A stretch of DNA of 64,000 nucleotides from Ilex aquifolium. Taxonomy: Eukaryota > Streptophyta > Magnoliopsida > Aquifoliales > Aquifoliaceae. The stretch is taken from positions 48,889,069 to 48,953,068 of the forward strand of contig OX637391.1 in assembly GCA_951799425.1 (NCBI GenBank), written 5' to 3'. The notes under the pieces were generated by a model. That model was not told where the DNA came from. It was given only the letters and a program-made list of their open reading frames with translations, and ran no database searches. Both the position numbers and the translations under genes were made by a program. The stretch's first letter is position 1. The number at the start of each line of letters is the position of its first letter. Shown here in pieces: positions 1 through 12,229 of the stretch.

Positions 1-1870
1 TCGATATGGGTTATTCTTGGGAACACCACATCTGCCATCTACAAAGCAAATTAGCGTATAATTCATTCAGCTTCACACTCACCTGAAAATACATGTTGAT
101 TTTTTAATAAACCATATCAATATAGCATACTTCATATGGTTGGTCTCCCTCTACAGCATCTGGATCATCAAAATCAACCTAAAATATAAAGTTCGCAATT
201 GTCAGTTCACGTCAACAAGTAAGCAGTAATGGATGTCGTTAAACAATGAACAACACATTTTAAGGTTGCACCAGTACAACGGAGTTAATACACACCTTCG
301 TCAGATCAATTTCATCTTCTTCTTTATTTCCCCCCATTTCATGTATGACATCCTTCGCATTCCCCGATTTATCAAGAAATTTTGACATCAGCTGTCCTAT
401 ATCACCCAGTCATTTATCCATCACAGACAAAGTAGTTGTGCAGTTTGATGCAAAAGTATCAAACTTTTTTTCCATGCGCTCTGCAAGAACCTCAAGTCTT
501 CCAACTCTTATCCGCAAATCCTAAAAAAAACATACGTAATAATTCACAGTACAGTCAAAGATTTGCAGATAAATATTATGTTTATTATGAAAATTTATAG
601 ATTAGACATGGTATATGTACATACGTCAGCAACTGCTTGCTGGGATGCAGAACCAAGTGTATCATCAATGATCTCCTCCTCCACAAAAACATCCAACTAC
701 AACAAGTAAAACGAATGTAATCACATGCTTGTCAAATACTATGTAAGACTATACCATACAACAGTGCATATGGAAAAATTGTCTTGTATGGAGAAAATTT
801 ATACCTCCTCCAGATGAAACCCGCCACAAGTGAAGATATCATTCATTCTTTTATTGACCTCGCTGTCACCCCACTCTACAATCCGGGGTACCTCACGAAA
901 AACCATAGGAATGATGGTTTGCCCTCTCGGTGTAACTCGTTCAAGATAAAAGACCTGCATACAAAAGAAACTGAAGACAATAAAACACTATTTACCATTG
1001 GTATACAACATACACATTAACAAACACGTCCTGTATAAGTGCTTTACCATCAGAACAACAAGACAACCACCCAGTGATCCCCGCCCGGATGCTTGAAATT
1101 TTGTAATGCCTTCAAGGACTCCATCAAATACGAACTTGCACCAATTTGTATGTCGTAATGAAGGCACATCAACAACAGAGTGTAATGAAGCAACACTTAG
1201 CGTTAGTCTCATTGTTGGACGAAGCATACAAGCAATAATATATAAAACAGACAGCCTTATAAAATCGTCAGAGGCATCTGTGATTGAACTAAGGCGCTCC
1301 AACAAATGTTTCACAGATACCTCCGGTTGTCCGTTAAATATAGACGTACAAAGGTCCTGAATCCTGTCCTTTGTACCCGTGGTGACCACATTTGTCCCAG
1401 AAAATTGCAAACCTAGTATGTAGGTTACATCTTGTGGGCTGAACTTCGCCCATTTGCCATACAAATTGAAAGCACAACGCTGGGGATCAAATCGTCCAGC
1501 CAACCATGCACACAAATCATGCCTGATATATGTGCATGCTATGTTCAGCAATCCTCCCAAGCCAATTTCGATGATGGCTTGTTTTTGTGCGGCATTTATA
1601 TTTGATGCGAATTTTTTGAGTCTTTTTTGTGAACATCTGGTCCCCACATAATGCTGTACACATTAAGTAATTGAACAATTAATACGGAACGGCACATGTG
1701 AAGTTGAATAAACTAATGATGCATATGCTTAATTTTCTCCATAACTAACTGTAAGGATGTATAACATACTTCTACATCTGTATGGCCTAAACTATCCGCA
1801 CGTCGTCTTCTTTGTCTCTTCCCGGACGTGGATGTATCAACCACTTGTTTTTTCTTTGGCCTGGTGCAAT
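1..1870 (-). pseudogene. Ulp1-family accessory gene, copy Y (partial at window edge)
   Basis: This is the 5' half of a minus-strand gene paralogous to 29505-32440. Exons visible in transcription order: a basic stretch rich in Lys/Arg (about 1780-1860), a helical domain exon (1048-1653, conserved GTRCS at the start, HSVVDVPSLRHTNW near the end), a short exon reading FYLERVTP (about 800-958), then exons ending in a heptad-like region (about 430-525). The helical domain resembles the plant-mobile/DUF1985-type domains that accompany Ulp1 proteases in plant transposons. An in-frame TGA occurs in the coiled-coil exon where copy X reads CAA for Gln, so this copy is probably not functional. The Ulp1 catalytic part is outside the window. 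Family naming is inference from homology to the complete gene at 22493-26382. Confidence 0.6.
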
Positions 1871-2048
1871 TTTTTTGTCATATAATAAGAATACTGAAAA
1901 ATACCATTAACAAATATTCTAAGCCCAATCAAATGTGTTTACATTGTGTTTGATGCAGAGTTAATTACAGCTGTTTAACAACAATCTGGCTAATAATACG
2001 AATCACCGGTACCTACAAAACACCAAAAATTTGATTAGATTTGATTAT

Positions 2049-4500
2049 AAAAGTCATTTGGGTTATGTGGAGCATGGAGGGAATCATGACAGTTGTTAAT
2101 CTTGTTTTTCATTTTCTACTTTCGCTTAGTGATGGCTTATCCATGAACTTCAAAATAATGATGTCAGACCAATCTAAACTTCTAGAGCTTCAAAACTCTT
2201 TGACCTTCTTTTGTTAAGGTATTAATTTGGTTGAAATAAAATTAAGATGACCATTATCATGTGTGTTTGACGTTTACCAAATGGAATAATGACTCACATC
2301 CTTCAACCGACAATACAAAGGAAAAAAATATATTATTAGCCAATTTCCTGTTAAAGCAATATGCACTCGTATTCATATAAAATTATTTGAACCAACACAC
2401 AATTATACGAATAGATATACACAACACAAGGAATTGTGAACACCTTACAAGTATTTCGATTCCATATCTTGCTTCTCCCCATTGTGCACAGATGTACAGG
2501 ATGAAAACATTAAAAAGCACAATATAATATTCATACTTTTAGAAAACTGATTTCATTTCCCATAGATGAATTTTTCAGATGAAGAAGTACTTTCTGAAAA
2601 TAATTTTGGGCTGCTTATTCACCTAATATCTAAGTCTGGTTTCTCATAAGATATGAAATTTTTATTAATAGGAAGAGAAGTAAAACAATGGCGGACAATG
2701 AATCCAACTATTTAACAATAAAGAATAAATAAAAAAGTTACAATATTCCTCAATGAAGTCACTGCAAAGCAACATTCCTCCACCGTCTACACAAAAGGGC
2801 AGACTAAACAGAAGAAACAAAAGACCCTGTTGAGCACTGTTTTTTTTCTTTTTCACAATGAAAATATTGCAACAGAGTAAGAACTTAATGGTTACTGCAC
2901 ATAGGAAGATTAGATTGAAGGACTCTGAATAAAAATCACCAATAAAGTTTAAAGTTGTGCTCATTTGGAAAAGAACAATGACATAAGCACAGCACCTCTG
3001 ATGTCACGATTTCGAAAATAAACCTTAATAACTATTTGACAAGATTTAGGAATTCTGTAGACCTAACGAATTATGCTATTTGGATTCCTGGAAAGGAAAA
3101 AAAAACAATGTATAACAAATAAAAAAGAAACTACCAATATGGAAAATACACTGATCCCATTAAAGAATTGAATTTCAAGTCAACATCTATCATTACCATC
3201 TTCCCTAAGAATCCGTCACAACAAACCAACTCTAAGATTGTGTTAGAAATGTAGCAATGAGAAGGAAACTCTGCTAAGTCTTTATATTTTGCATTTTTTT
3301 CATCTTACTATTTCATAGAATTGAATAAGATCCCATACCTCAAAAGTAGATTTTGGTACCAACTACAAACTCTAAAAACAAGGAAAATAAAAACAAGTGC
3401 GTCAAATAATCTTATCAAGTAGATCAGCCTAACATCCTCCCCCCCCCCCCCCCCCCCACAAGAGACAAAAAAAAAACTATGTTTTTGACAGCACAGAATC
3501 ATTGAAATTAAAGCTGAAGACAATGTTACTTCAAACTTTGCGAGTTATTTTCTCCAATGCCACTTCCTAACATGGATTTTGAACTCCCTAGTGCAATATA
3601 GCACAAGTCACAAGAATTGTCATGTAGAAGCAAGCAACCAAATCTTAATCACTCAATCTAATATAAACCCATGGGTAGGGAGGCGTGCCCATGAATTTAT
3701 ATCTAACCCATGCTTTGATGGGTAACATCCGAAACACCTACACCACAAGACAATTCTTGTGAAACATGATTCAGGCAAACAAATACTCAAAAGGGGAAAA
3801 CAAACGCCAAAATCAATTACCCTTTTTTTTTTTGGGAGGTGCAACAGCAATTTACCTTGATACGAGCATTTACACAAAAGCATCAGAACATCCTCTGAAC
3901 TCTTCGCATCATTGTCGCACAGCAGAAAAAACCTTTAAATCAAATCTTGAAGCTCTCTGAAACAAGAAATATAGAAACCCAACTAAAATTAGACTGTAAA
4001 ATGCAGAATACCCAAAATATTATGTCAAAAAACCTTGTCGATACCTTTGGCAATAGATCAGATTCACTGCAACTCAATCACTGACTAACTTCAGTATAAT
4101 ATCATATGTGCATATTCATCAGAATGTATGCAAGCAATTCAAAAAGAATCAAAGATGGGTTCGTTGGGAGATCGCCGTTGCCGGATTGGGGAAGCTACCG
4201 TCGAACTGATGCGCAGAGAGAGAGATGACACTTATGAAGAGAGATAGAAGGAAAGAGAGAAGGGGTTTTGAAAGGAGTAAGAGAAAGAGAGAGAGAAAAT
4301 AAGGGCAAATAATGGGAGGTTAACGATTGGGGGATTTGGGCGGGCAAATGGGCGGTTAATTTTTTTGTTTTCAATTTCAATTTTGAATATGACATTATTT
4401 TTTCATATTCTGTTTTTTAAAATTTCATACATGGGGTTAAAAATCGAGCAATGGGATAAAAAAAAAAACATTTATAATTTAAAAATAAAAAAAGTTTTTT
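2049..4500. other. Variable segment of copy Y (no gene recognised)
   Basis: Copies Y and X match on either side of this 2.45-kb stretch but not inside it. It is AT-rich, has a poly-C run near 3439-3457 and a GA-rich tract at 4205-4300, and ends in a G-rich patch (4315-4355) before homology resumes at an ACTATATTCCAAC sequence. Short open frames occur but none shows a recognisable domain. The GA/CT tract resembles a plant 5' untranslated region read on the minus strand, so a captured promoter fragment is possible; this is inference. Confidence 0.5.
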
Positions 4501-5486
4501 TACTATATTCCAACTAACATAACATGTAATATAATGCATCCAAAAAAAATTATAATTTGAATTTAATTTAGCATAGTAATTGAGTATAATAGTAAAAAAA
4601 AATTGGAAGCAGAGAAAATTTTTTTTTACAATTTTTCACAATCCAATCCAATCCAATGGGTACAATCCCCGTATCTAATTTGGTAACGGAATTACAATGA
4701 TGTGCAACACATGTACGACACGATTAAACGACAAAAATCATAAAAAATTAAATACATTTTCGTATGATAACAGTTCTCATTCGTGTGATAAACGGGTTAA
4801 CCCGTCATACACGTTTATTAATTAATATATTTTCAGGTGATTCCTGTCAACCCTTTTAATACTCGTCTATCAATTTAATAGCATTAATACAATATATCGT
4901 AATAATACCTATACAAATTTTATCCATAAATTTTATTTTTTAAATGTAAAAAAAATTAAATATATATTGTATTTAGGTACACCCATAGGATTTACAAATG
5001 TTCTGCGTATATTTGAACTCAATTGTAGTAAAAGGCTTACAGTTTGTATGAAAAGTCATGCAATCTTAATTGTAATTTATTATTATATAACATTAACACC
5101 TTCCAGCCAGAGACAAGACTCCCATTTACTCATCCTCAACTACCAGTAATTACCATTTGGCTTGGCAAAAGGTATTGTAATACCCGTGAACCAACTCCAT
5201 CAAAACAACCTTCCTTCAATATCTACATCTCTTCAGGGGGAGGAAGAGAGGAAATCAAACAGGTATGTCATCCAACCCAAATTATTTTGAATGTATTTTT
5301 TTTTGAATACATAAGAATAATGTTTGATTTTCTGTTCCTTACTATGATTCAATTATTTTCATAAATATATGTCAACACTGGATTTTTTTTCATTTACTTT
5401 TCCAATAATTATCAATTTTTGGAAATGTATTTGTATAATAATAATAATAAATACAAAAAATTGTCATTTTAGGTTTGCAGCATAAA
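4501..5486 (+). promoter_or_regulatory. 5' region of the copy Y transposase with a leader intron
   Basis: This non-coding block is shared with 37351-38329. A probable leader intron runs from the GTATGT donor at about 5263 to an acceptor at about 5472 or 5480, directly before the ATG at 5487. The same arrangement is found in copy X (donor about 38108, acceptor about 38315), which supports it. No clear TATA box can be singled out in the AT-rich sequence. Confidence 0.45.
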
Positions 5487-7856
5487 ATGGCTCGTACTAG
5501 CTTAGAAAAGGGAAAACATGTCGTTATAGACTTGAATGAAACACCTGATGGTAGTGAAATATATGAGTTTGACACATGTAATGGTGAATATGGGCATCGT
5601 CACGGGAAATCACATTCGGCCATGGCACAACCACTTGAACTGGAAAAATCTTTACAAGACTTATCGGCTGAGGAAGTCTGTCAGATGAAGTTTAACTCGG
5701 AAGATGAAGCAGGAAAATTTTATAACACCTACGCTAAGTTTGTAGGTTTCAGTGTCAGGAAAGATGACTTAAAATATGACAAAAATCACGTCCCGGTGTC
5801 AAGGAAGTGGGTATGTTCGCGACAAGGGTTTCGAGCTGCAAAATACTTGGACCGAGATGACAGGGCACGGGAACCAAGGGGAATAACGCGAGTTGGTTGT
5901 TTGGCGGGATTTCGCGTTAAGTATGACAGAAAGTCTGAAACTTGGGTAGTAAAGGAGTTCGTGAATGATCATAATCATCCGTTGGTTCCACCGACTGGAG
6001 TGCCGTTCCTTCGGTCCCACCGCCGCGTGAAAAGCCCAGACATAGAGCAAGCAACAGCACTTCGCAGTGTTGGAATACGCACTGCTCAAATACGAGATTT
6101 TATGTTGTATCAAGCTGGAGGCTACCAAAATGTTGGTTTTACGCGAAAGGATTTGTACAACGCAGTTGCAAGCCAAAGAAGAGAGGAAATGATCGATGGG
6201 GATGTTGAAGGTGCACTAGCATACTTGACGGCAAAACAGGAGTTAGACCCATTATTTTACTTCAGGTACAGCGTTGAAGATGATAATTCATTGAATTGCC
6301 TCTTTTGGGCGGATTCAACTTCCCGTCTAGACTATTCATGTTTCGGTGATGTTTTGGTATTCGATACAACATACCGCACCAATGCGTACAAAAAACCATT
6401 TGTCATACTTGCAGGTGTAAACAACCACAATGCTACTTGCATTTTTGGATGTGCATTGCTTTCAAATGAGACAGTGGACACTTATGTGTGGGTGTTGCAG
6501 ACATTTCTGGATGCAATGGATAATCAAAAGCCTATATCAGTTGTCACCGATGGGGACAAGGCCATGGCCGCCGCAATCGAAACAACTTTTCCAGATGCAA
6601 AGCACAGACTATGCAGCTGGCATTTGGAGAGAAATGCGCTTCAAAATATTCATGCTGAAAATTTCCTTCGCGAGTTCAAGAACTGTATGTGCTGCCGATG
6701 TACACCTGAGGAATTTGACGTTATGTGGGAATCAATGGTACATTCATTTGGCCTAGAGGATAACAACTGGATAGCAGAAGTGTACACAAAGCGTTGTAAA
6801 TGGGCTTAAGCATTCTTGCGGGGTCATTTCTTTGGCGGCATCAAAAGCACGCAACGCTCAGAAAGCTTGAATGGTTACTTGAATCGTTTCTTGAAAACAA
6901 GGCTACGTTTGTATGAATTTGTTAGACAGTATGATAGAGGTGTATCAAGAATCAGAGAGACCGAAGCCTATGACACCCATTTTTCTGAGAACAGTACACC
7001 AGTGTTGACCACTGCCCGTCGCTGCTTAGAGGAGCACGCTGCATCGCTGTATACCAGGTCAATTTTTTTTAAAGTGCGGGATCAGATAAAGGCCGAAGGA
7101 CTCTTCTTCGTGGTCCAAAAAATACAGCACAGTAGTCATTGCAGTTATTATCTGTCGAAATACACAAAACCAACATCCAGTTGGAATGTGATTTATGATT
7201 ATCAGAATCACACCATCCAATGCAATTGCCTGAAATTAGAATCTATTGGAATTCCTTGCTCACACATCATTACAGTTTTGAAAACTGAACAAATAACAGC
7301 GTTCCCTCCTAGTACTATTGTAAAGCGATGGACAATTACTGCAAAATCAGCTTTCCCACCGACCTCTGTGCCTCAAACATCAAGAACCATTTCAATTTCT
7401 TGCCGATATGCTGGATTAATGTCAATGTGTAGCCGGATGTGTTACTACGCATCCCATTTGCATGAGGACACACAGGAGCTTCAAACAACGATAACTGCAG
7501 TAACCACCCGCATGAAACAACGTCATGACACACGGGATGCAAGACAGTTGTCATCGTCACATCAAGATTATAATGAGAATGTGTCGAACATTAAATTTGG
7601 TGTCGTCGATCCCAAGACAGTCACAACTAAAGGGAATCCGGGCCGTGTAAGGAAGAACCTACCAATAACTCCGCGACGATGTAGTAAATGTCGTGGCACT
7701 GGACATACTATTCGTAAGTGTCCGCAGCTTACGTGCAATGCGGACGACCCACACGATGACATGCCCTTCTCACAACCTGGTGGCTCCCAACAGCCCATGG
7801 CATCAACTCAAGAAGACATCCATTGGAATCCAACTTACAATTACAATGTCCTCTGA
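5487..7856 (+). pseudogene. FAR1-type MULE transposase, copy Y, interrupted by a nonsense codon
   Basis: This intronless frame is closely similar to the intact 787-aa protein at 38330-40693. It keeps the FAR1 zinc-finger domain, the first two catalytic Asp regions (FDTTYR and TDGDKAM), the SWIM motif and the C-terminal CCHC knuckle. A TAA at 6807-6809 stands where copy X has GAA (Glu441), and the Trp four codons earlier is Cys. The stop falls before the third catalytic residue (RSESLN), so the 440-aa product would be inactive. The rest of the frame (to the TGA at 7854-7856) is still open, so the mutation looks recent. The ATG at 5487 is chosen because it aligns with the X start; a TTG at 5475 is in frame upstream. 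Confidence 0.85.
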
Positions 7857-8059
7857 TATAAGGTTTCATACATTATCACCTTTTACTTACTTTGGGAAAT
7901 TCTGTACATACCAACAAGGTTTTGATTTCCATTTGTTAATTTTTTAAACATCAATTTATATACTGCATTTTTGCAGATATATGTGCATTATGCAATGAAT
8001 TGAAACTTGTTTTCGCATATTGTTTGACTGATTGCAGGTTTGAAATTTAATGTGCTTCA

Positions 8060-8993
8060 TTGATTTTGGTGAATGCTGTTCTGGGTATTTTTGACTGTCC
8101 TTGGACATGTTTGAGCTATTTGAGACAGATCAGTGGCTTCTTGAGGGGTCTGGCTTATATATTGGTGCATTTTTTTCGTGACGCAAATGCTGTGGCTTAT
8201 AGTCTTCATGGGCATGCAGTAAAGAGTAGGAATTCGGTTTATTTTCCAATGGGTTTGACATTGCCTTGTGATGTTACATTGGATCTGTCATCTGATCAAC
8301 AGAGTCTACCTGTGTTGCAAAAAAGAAAGAGTGTGGTCTTCGATGATAAGGGGTAATAAGATCTGCTGATGGGGAGCTTTTTGTCTTGAATGATTAAGTG
8401 TTGATTTGTTTGAAACAAGGGAAAAATATAAAAAGCCTTGTGATGTTACATTGGATCTGTCATCTGATCAACAGAGTCTCCCTGTGTTGCAAAAAAGAAA
8501 GAGTCTGGTCTTCGATGATAAGGGGTAATAAGATCTGCTGATGGGGAGCTTTTTGTCTTGAATGATTAAGTGTTGATTTGTTTGAAACAAGGGAAAAATA
8601 TAAAAAGCCTCGTGATGTTACATTGGATCTGTCATCTGATCAACAGAGTCTCCCTGTGTTGCAAAAAAGAAAGAGTCTAGTCTTCGATGATAAGGGGTAA
8701 TAAGATCTGCTGATGGGGAGCTTTTTGTCTTGAATGATTAAGTGTTGATTTGTTTGAAACAAGGGAAAAATATAAAAAGCTCTTTATTGTTGATATGTGC
8801 TTATTGATTTGGACTGTGCTGGGGAGTTTTGCTGAAACTTTAGACTTTGCTGTTGTGTATTTTTGGCTTTGCATTGTTAGTTTTGGCTTATACTGCTTAT
8901 GTATGGGCGTCTGTGCCTTTTCCTTTGTTTCTTGTAAATATTTTTGCATTATGAATAAATATAATTCCCTTTTGATAAAAAAAAAAAAAAAGA
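8060..8993 (+). mobile_element. LINE 3' end (RNase H remnant plus poly-A)
   Basis: A short frame reads LRQISGFLRGLAYILVHFFRDANAVAYSL, of which the FRxANAVAxSL block resembles the end of the RNase H domain of plant L1-type LINEs. It is followed by an AATAAA (8953-8958) and a poly-A run at about 8979-8991, the expected structure of a LINE 3' end. The same fragment lies at 40897-41480 in copy X, so it joined the element before the copies separated. It may now act as the transposase gene's 3' untranslated region; that is inference. Confidence 0.55.
8264..8780 (+). repeat. Triplicated ~172-bp unit within the LINE tail
   Basis: Three adjacent near-identical units begin at CCTTGTGATG (8264), CCTTGTGATG (8436) and CCTCGTGATG (8609), each running to GAAAAATATAAAAAGC. 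Copy X has a single unit at about 41101-41275, so this is an expansion specific to copy Y. Confidence 0.9.
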
Positions 8994-9265
8994 TCCCTGC
9001 TTTTGATTCATTTGTGCACGGGCAGTAGAGTACTACTTCTGTAAACATTTTTTAGGTGAGCACGACTACATGTGATTGTCTCATTCCCTTCAGTTATTTG
9101 CTACACACTATTCCACGATTTCATATTTTGTGCACTGAATACTTTTTGCACTGTTTAACGTGTACACATATGTCCACTGAAATATTGTGGGACAATCACC
9201 CTATTGCTCTACGGCAGCTGACGCCACAATGCATCTTTCTTAAAGTTGCATGGAAGGTTCAACTT

Positions 9266-9620
9266 CTTTTTTTTTTTTTAAAATAGTGTAACTATTATTG
9301 ATCGAATAAGTAAATTACAAGAAGCAAAGAACAAACAGTTCCTACAAATTTAAAAAAATGGCTTTAATCCTTCAACAATATTAAAACCATTGTAAGCTAC
9401 AAAATTGTGTCTTCTGATCTTCACTCCAGCTCCTGAACTTCCACACAACTCCTCATGCAGAATCCCCAGATCAGAAACAAACCAGTACAGCACCCATGCA
9501 GTCCCACCTACTTTGCTATGTACCCAAACTAAGCTTCTGCACCTTTGTTCACAGCCCATGTCACAGCAGACCAGCAGTCTATAAGAATATCATACAGCTA
9601 CTGAAACAAAGCAATACAGC
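9266..9620 (-). mobile_element. Poly-A-tailed retroposon 3' end (probable LINE)
   Basis: A T-run at about 9268-9279 on the plus strand, followed by a sequence whose complement contains a polyadenylation-like region and the motif TTGAAGGATTAAAGCCA, marks a retroposon 3' end on the minus strand. The same end occurs at 41755-42080, and a diverged one at 27030-27140. A minus-strand frame (9350-9559) is open here but is not recognised. Confidence 0.4.
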
Positions 9621-9888
9621 AAACCAGTCCACCAGCCAAGCATAAAGACCAACTGCCCAGACATAAAAGTTGCCCAGACAGTCTGGCATAATATAGATCA
9701 TGCCAAAAGTTGGCTTTAATCCTTCAACAGCAAAAGAGGCCAAAATATCAGCTACAACATGTCAACATTTCTAACAACAACCCAATATATTTAACAACCA
9801 TCCACCCAACATCTACAACAACCTTTTCCAAAATGCCAAATATTACTATAAAACAAAAGATTCACCAAAACCCCCCAAAACCAACGTG

Positions 9889-11028
9889 TCATTTGTTGAT
9901 ATACTCTTTAAAATCCTTATAAAAACAATCTAATTTTGACTCCAGACGTTGTAACGACCCCTTCGTTTCATCCTCGAACTTTTCAAATCGGGCCTCCAAC
10001 TTTTCAACCATTTGCTGAAGTGTTTGTTGCACCTCAGTAGTACCAACATCAGAACCACCTTGACTAGGCCCAGCTTCACTGCCCACAACCTCAGACACCG
10101 CACGTGGCTGCTTCACACGCTTCCCCCTTTTCCCTTTACCCAAAATCGCTCCCACACTTTTATTAAGTGTACCAATACCCATTGAATTCATGGGGTACAT
10201 AAAACTGTCATTATGCATAAATTCAACCCCATTATGCTTCAAAATCTTGGTAATTAATATTGGAAATGGAAGACATGGCCTGCAATCCTCGACGGTAGAT
10301 GATTCGCGAACATGGTTGAATATGTAAAGGGGTAGATCAATAATAACCCGATTATCACCAATAGCATGTAATAGTTGGGCCGTATCGTATCCAATCTCAG
10401 CAGTATGCCCCCTTGGATGAATATTACAAGCAACAATTCGGTTTATCATCCTAAACGTTAGATTAAGGTCAATGTGAGCAATTTTGCTTTTCTCATTCAC
10501 CCAATTGACACTCCCAATACAAATATGTCGAATAACCGTCGACATTTCAGGAACTTGCTCCTTACTTGAGTATGGAAAGACAATGGAATTCTCAGGAATG
10601 ACTGGTCTATCAATTTTTATTATTTTTGAGATAACATCAGGCGAAACAGTTATGACTTTCTTCCTAACCATTGTCTTAAATGTCAGCTCATTCTCTTTGT
10701 AGTCATGAATATTTGCATAAAAATACCTAACAAGATCAACAAATGCTTTATTTTGCACATTCACTTCAAACAAAGGATCCCATTTTCGTTCCCGGAGTAT
10801 TTCTGGGCAATCCACACTTCCTATTAGCTCATCAAGGTGAACACCACGCTCAAGTATAAAAGGACGTTTAACAATTAATGTATCATACCTCTTCTTCGCA
10901 TCATTATCCACAAACTGTTTCGCATTGCCAGCACTGCCCCCCGTAGCCACCTTCTTCCGTTTCTTCGTCTGTCCACCCGACATCAGCAAAGCTCCAAAGG
11001 GATTCACAACGAACAATGCAAGATTCAC
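9889..11028 (-). CDS. Coiled-coil 'plant transposon protein' of the giant MULE, copy Y
   Basis: An intact single-exon frame of 379 codons. The second Met (MSGGQTKKRKK, ATG at about 10981-10983) is the likelier start, since the first 15 codons lie in short direct repeats; it would give about 364 aa. A basic KKRKK signal is followed by a domain of roughly residues 40-260 whose layout (ERGV...LDELIG, W-DPLFEV, LVRYFYANIH, VR-K-ITVSPDVI, FPILITKILKHNGVEF) resembles the 'putative plant transposon protein' domain known from plant retrotransposon and MULE-associated proteins. Next come a basic patch (KGKRGKRVKQP) and a C-terminal coiled coil (about 325-379). I count 23 amino-acid differences and no length change against 42375-43514, which suggests selection on the protein. 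It may bind DNA as an oligomer; the function is not known. Confidence 0.75.
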   Translation of the reverse strand: MNLALFVVNPFGALLMSGGQTKKRKKVATGGSAGNAKQFVDNDAKKRYDTLIVKRPFILERGVHLDELIGSVDCPEILRERKWDPLFEVNVQNKAFVDLVRYFYANIHDYKENELTFKTMVRKKVITVSPDVISKIIKIDRPVIPENSIVFPYSSKEQVPEMSTVIRHICIGSVNWVNEKSKIAHIDLNLTFRMINRIVACNIHPRGHTAEIGYDTAQLLHAIGDNRVIIDLPLYIFNHVRESSTVEDCRPCLPFPILITKILKHNGVEFMHNDSFMYPMNSMGIGTLNKSVGAILGKGKRGKRVKQPRAVSEVVGSEAGPSQGGSDVGTTEVQQTLQQMVEKLEARFEKFEDETKGSLQRLESKLDCFYKDFKEYINK

Positions 11029-11029
11029 A

Positions 11030-11290
11030 ATGGCAGATTCACAATGGAAGATTCAAAACGAACAATGGAAGATTCACAATGGAAGTAGTGTGTGTAGGCA
11101 TCGCATTTCTGTACCCGATCTCATGAAAGGTATTTCGGGTGGTTGGCGATTTTGGGTTTATGGAATTCGGAGATTTTGATTGGGTTTTGTAGGATTTGGA
11201 ATTGGTTTTTCAGTATTTGGAATGGATTTGGAATGGGTTTTTCTTGGTGTACAGGATTTGGAAGGGATTTTTGAATGGCTTCGGTTGGCG
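11030..11290 (-). repeat. Short direct repeats upstream of the coiled-coil protein gene
   Basis: Two kinds of short direct repeat lie in the presumed promoter. One is based on ACAATGGAAGATTCACAA (about 11010-11090), the other on GGATTTGGAATGG (about 11187-11270). Both recur in copy X at 43495-43780, where the first kind has one more unit. They may be regulatory or simply replication-slippage products. Confidence 0.6.
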
Positions 11291-11440
11291 CGAGTTGATT
11301 AGGGCTTATTTCCTACGATTTGGGGATTTATTTGTGGATACTGCGAGTTAATTTACTACAATACCCCCATTACAACGCTTCAATCAATTCCTCTTTGAGG
11401 GCATTTACGTAAATACATAATACCTGATCGGTCATATTTA

Positions 11441-12215
11441 CTTTCGATCGATCAAAATTCCACTTCCCATTCAACTTCTACCTCAGTAACTCAAATGATC
11501 GATCAGGCATCCCTTGTATGATAGATCAGATGTCCCCAGTCAATATGAATTCTGATCTGTAACATTTTTGATCGATCAATATAAATATTTGATCGATCAT
11601 ATATCACAGTATTAAGATCTGCAACCTACTGATCGATCAAATACATATATCTGATCGATCAGATGTCCCCAGTTCTTCAGAGTTCTGATCTTCAACAACT
11701 GCAACTATTTGATCGATCATAATAAATATATGATCGATCAGATGTCCCCAGTACTTATGAGTTATGGTCTGTAACATTTTGATCGATCAATATAAATATT
11801 TGATCGATCATATATCACAGTATTAAGATCTGCAACCAACTGATCGATCAAATACATATATCTGATCGATCAGATGTCCCCAGTTCTTCAGAGTTCTTAT
11901 CTTCAACAACTGCAACTATTTGATCGATCATAATAAATATATGATCGATCAGATGTCCCTAGTACTTATGAGTTATGGTCTGTAACATTTTGATCGATCT
12001 ATATAAATATTTGATCGATCGTTTTCAAAAAATGATAGATCAAATAAGTATTCTGTGATGGATCAAATTCGAGTTTTGTACATATTTGATCAATCATGTT
12101 TTTATACGATCGATCAGACCGCCACAGTACTTTTAATCTCTGATTGAAACAACTGTGACATTCTGATCGATCAGACTTTATGTTTGATTGATCTAATTCA
12201 TGTAAATCGATTTTG
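11441..12215. repeat. Palindromic TGATCGATCA array (right subterminal, copy Y, short-period part)
   Basis: About 18 copies of the 10-bp palindrome TGATCGATCA or close variants. Most are paired, with an AT-only spacer of 11-12 bp, so the centres are 21-22 bp apart. Between pairs lie recurring phrases such as CAGATGTCCCCAGT and TTCTGATCT. Related variants (TGATAGATCA, TGATTGATCT) occur. In 11560-12010 the CpG dinucleotides are essentially confined to the palindromes. Arrays of this kind next to transposon ends usually hold binding sites for element-encoded proteins, which is inferred here. Confidence 0.9.
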
Positions 12216-12229
12216 CTCCTTCACAGAAA

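Noticed and set aside
5799-6176. Antisense frames across both transposase genes (also 38563-39459, 40179-40635)
   Set aside because: Shadow frames of a strongly supported coding sequence, without domains of their own.
9710-9922. Plus-strand frame starting MALILQ, also at 42196-42408
   Set aside because: It begins in the recurrent TGGCTTTAATCCTTCAA motif, is low in complexity and overlaps the 3' end of the opposite-strand coiled-coil gene.
11441-12215. CRISPR-like appearance of regularly spaced palindromes
   Set aside because: This is plant nuclear DNA, spacers are AT-only and recurring rather than unique, and no cas genes exist. The array fits transposon subterminal repeats.
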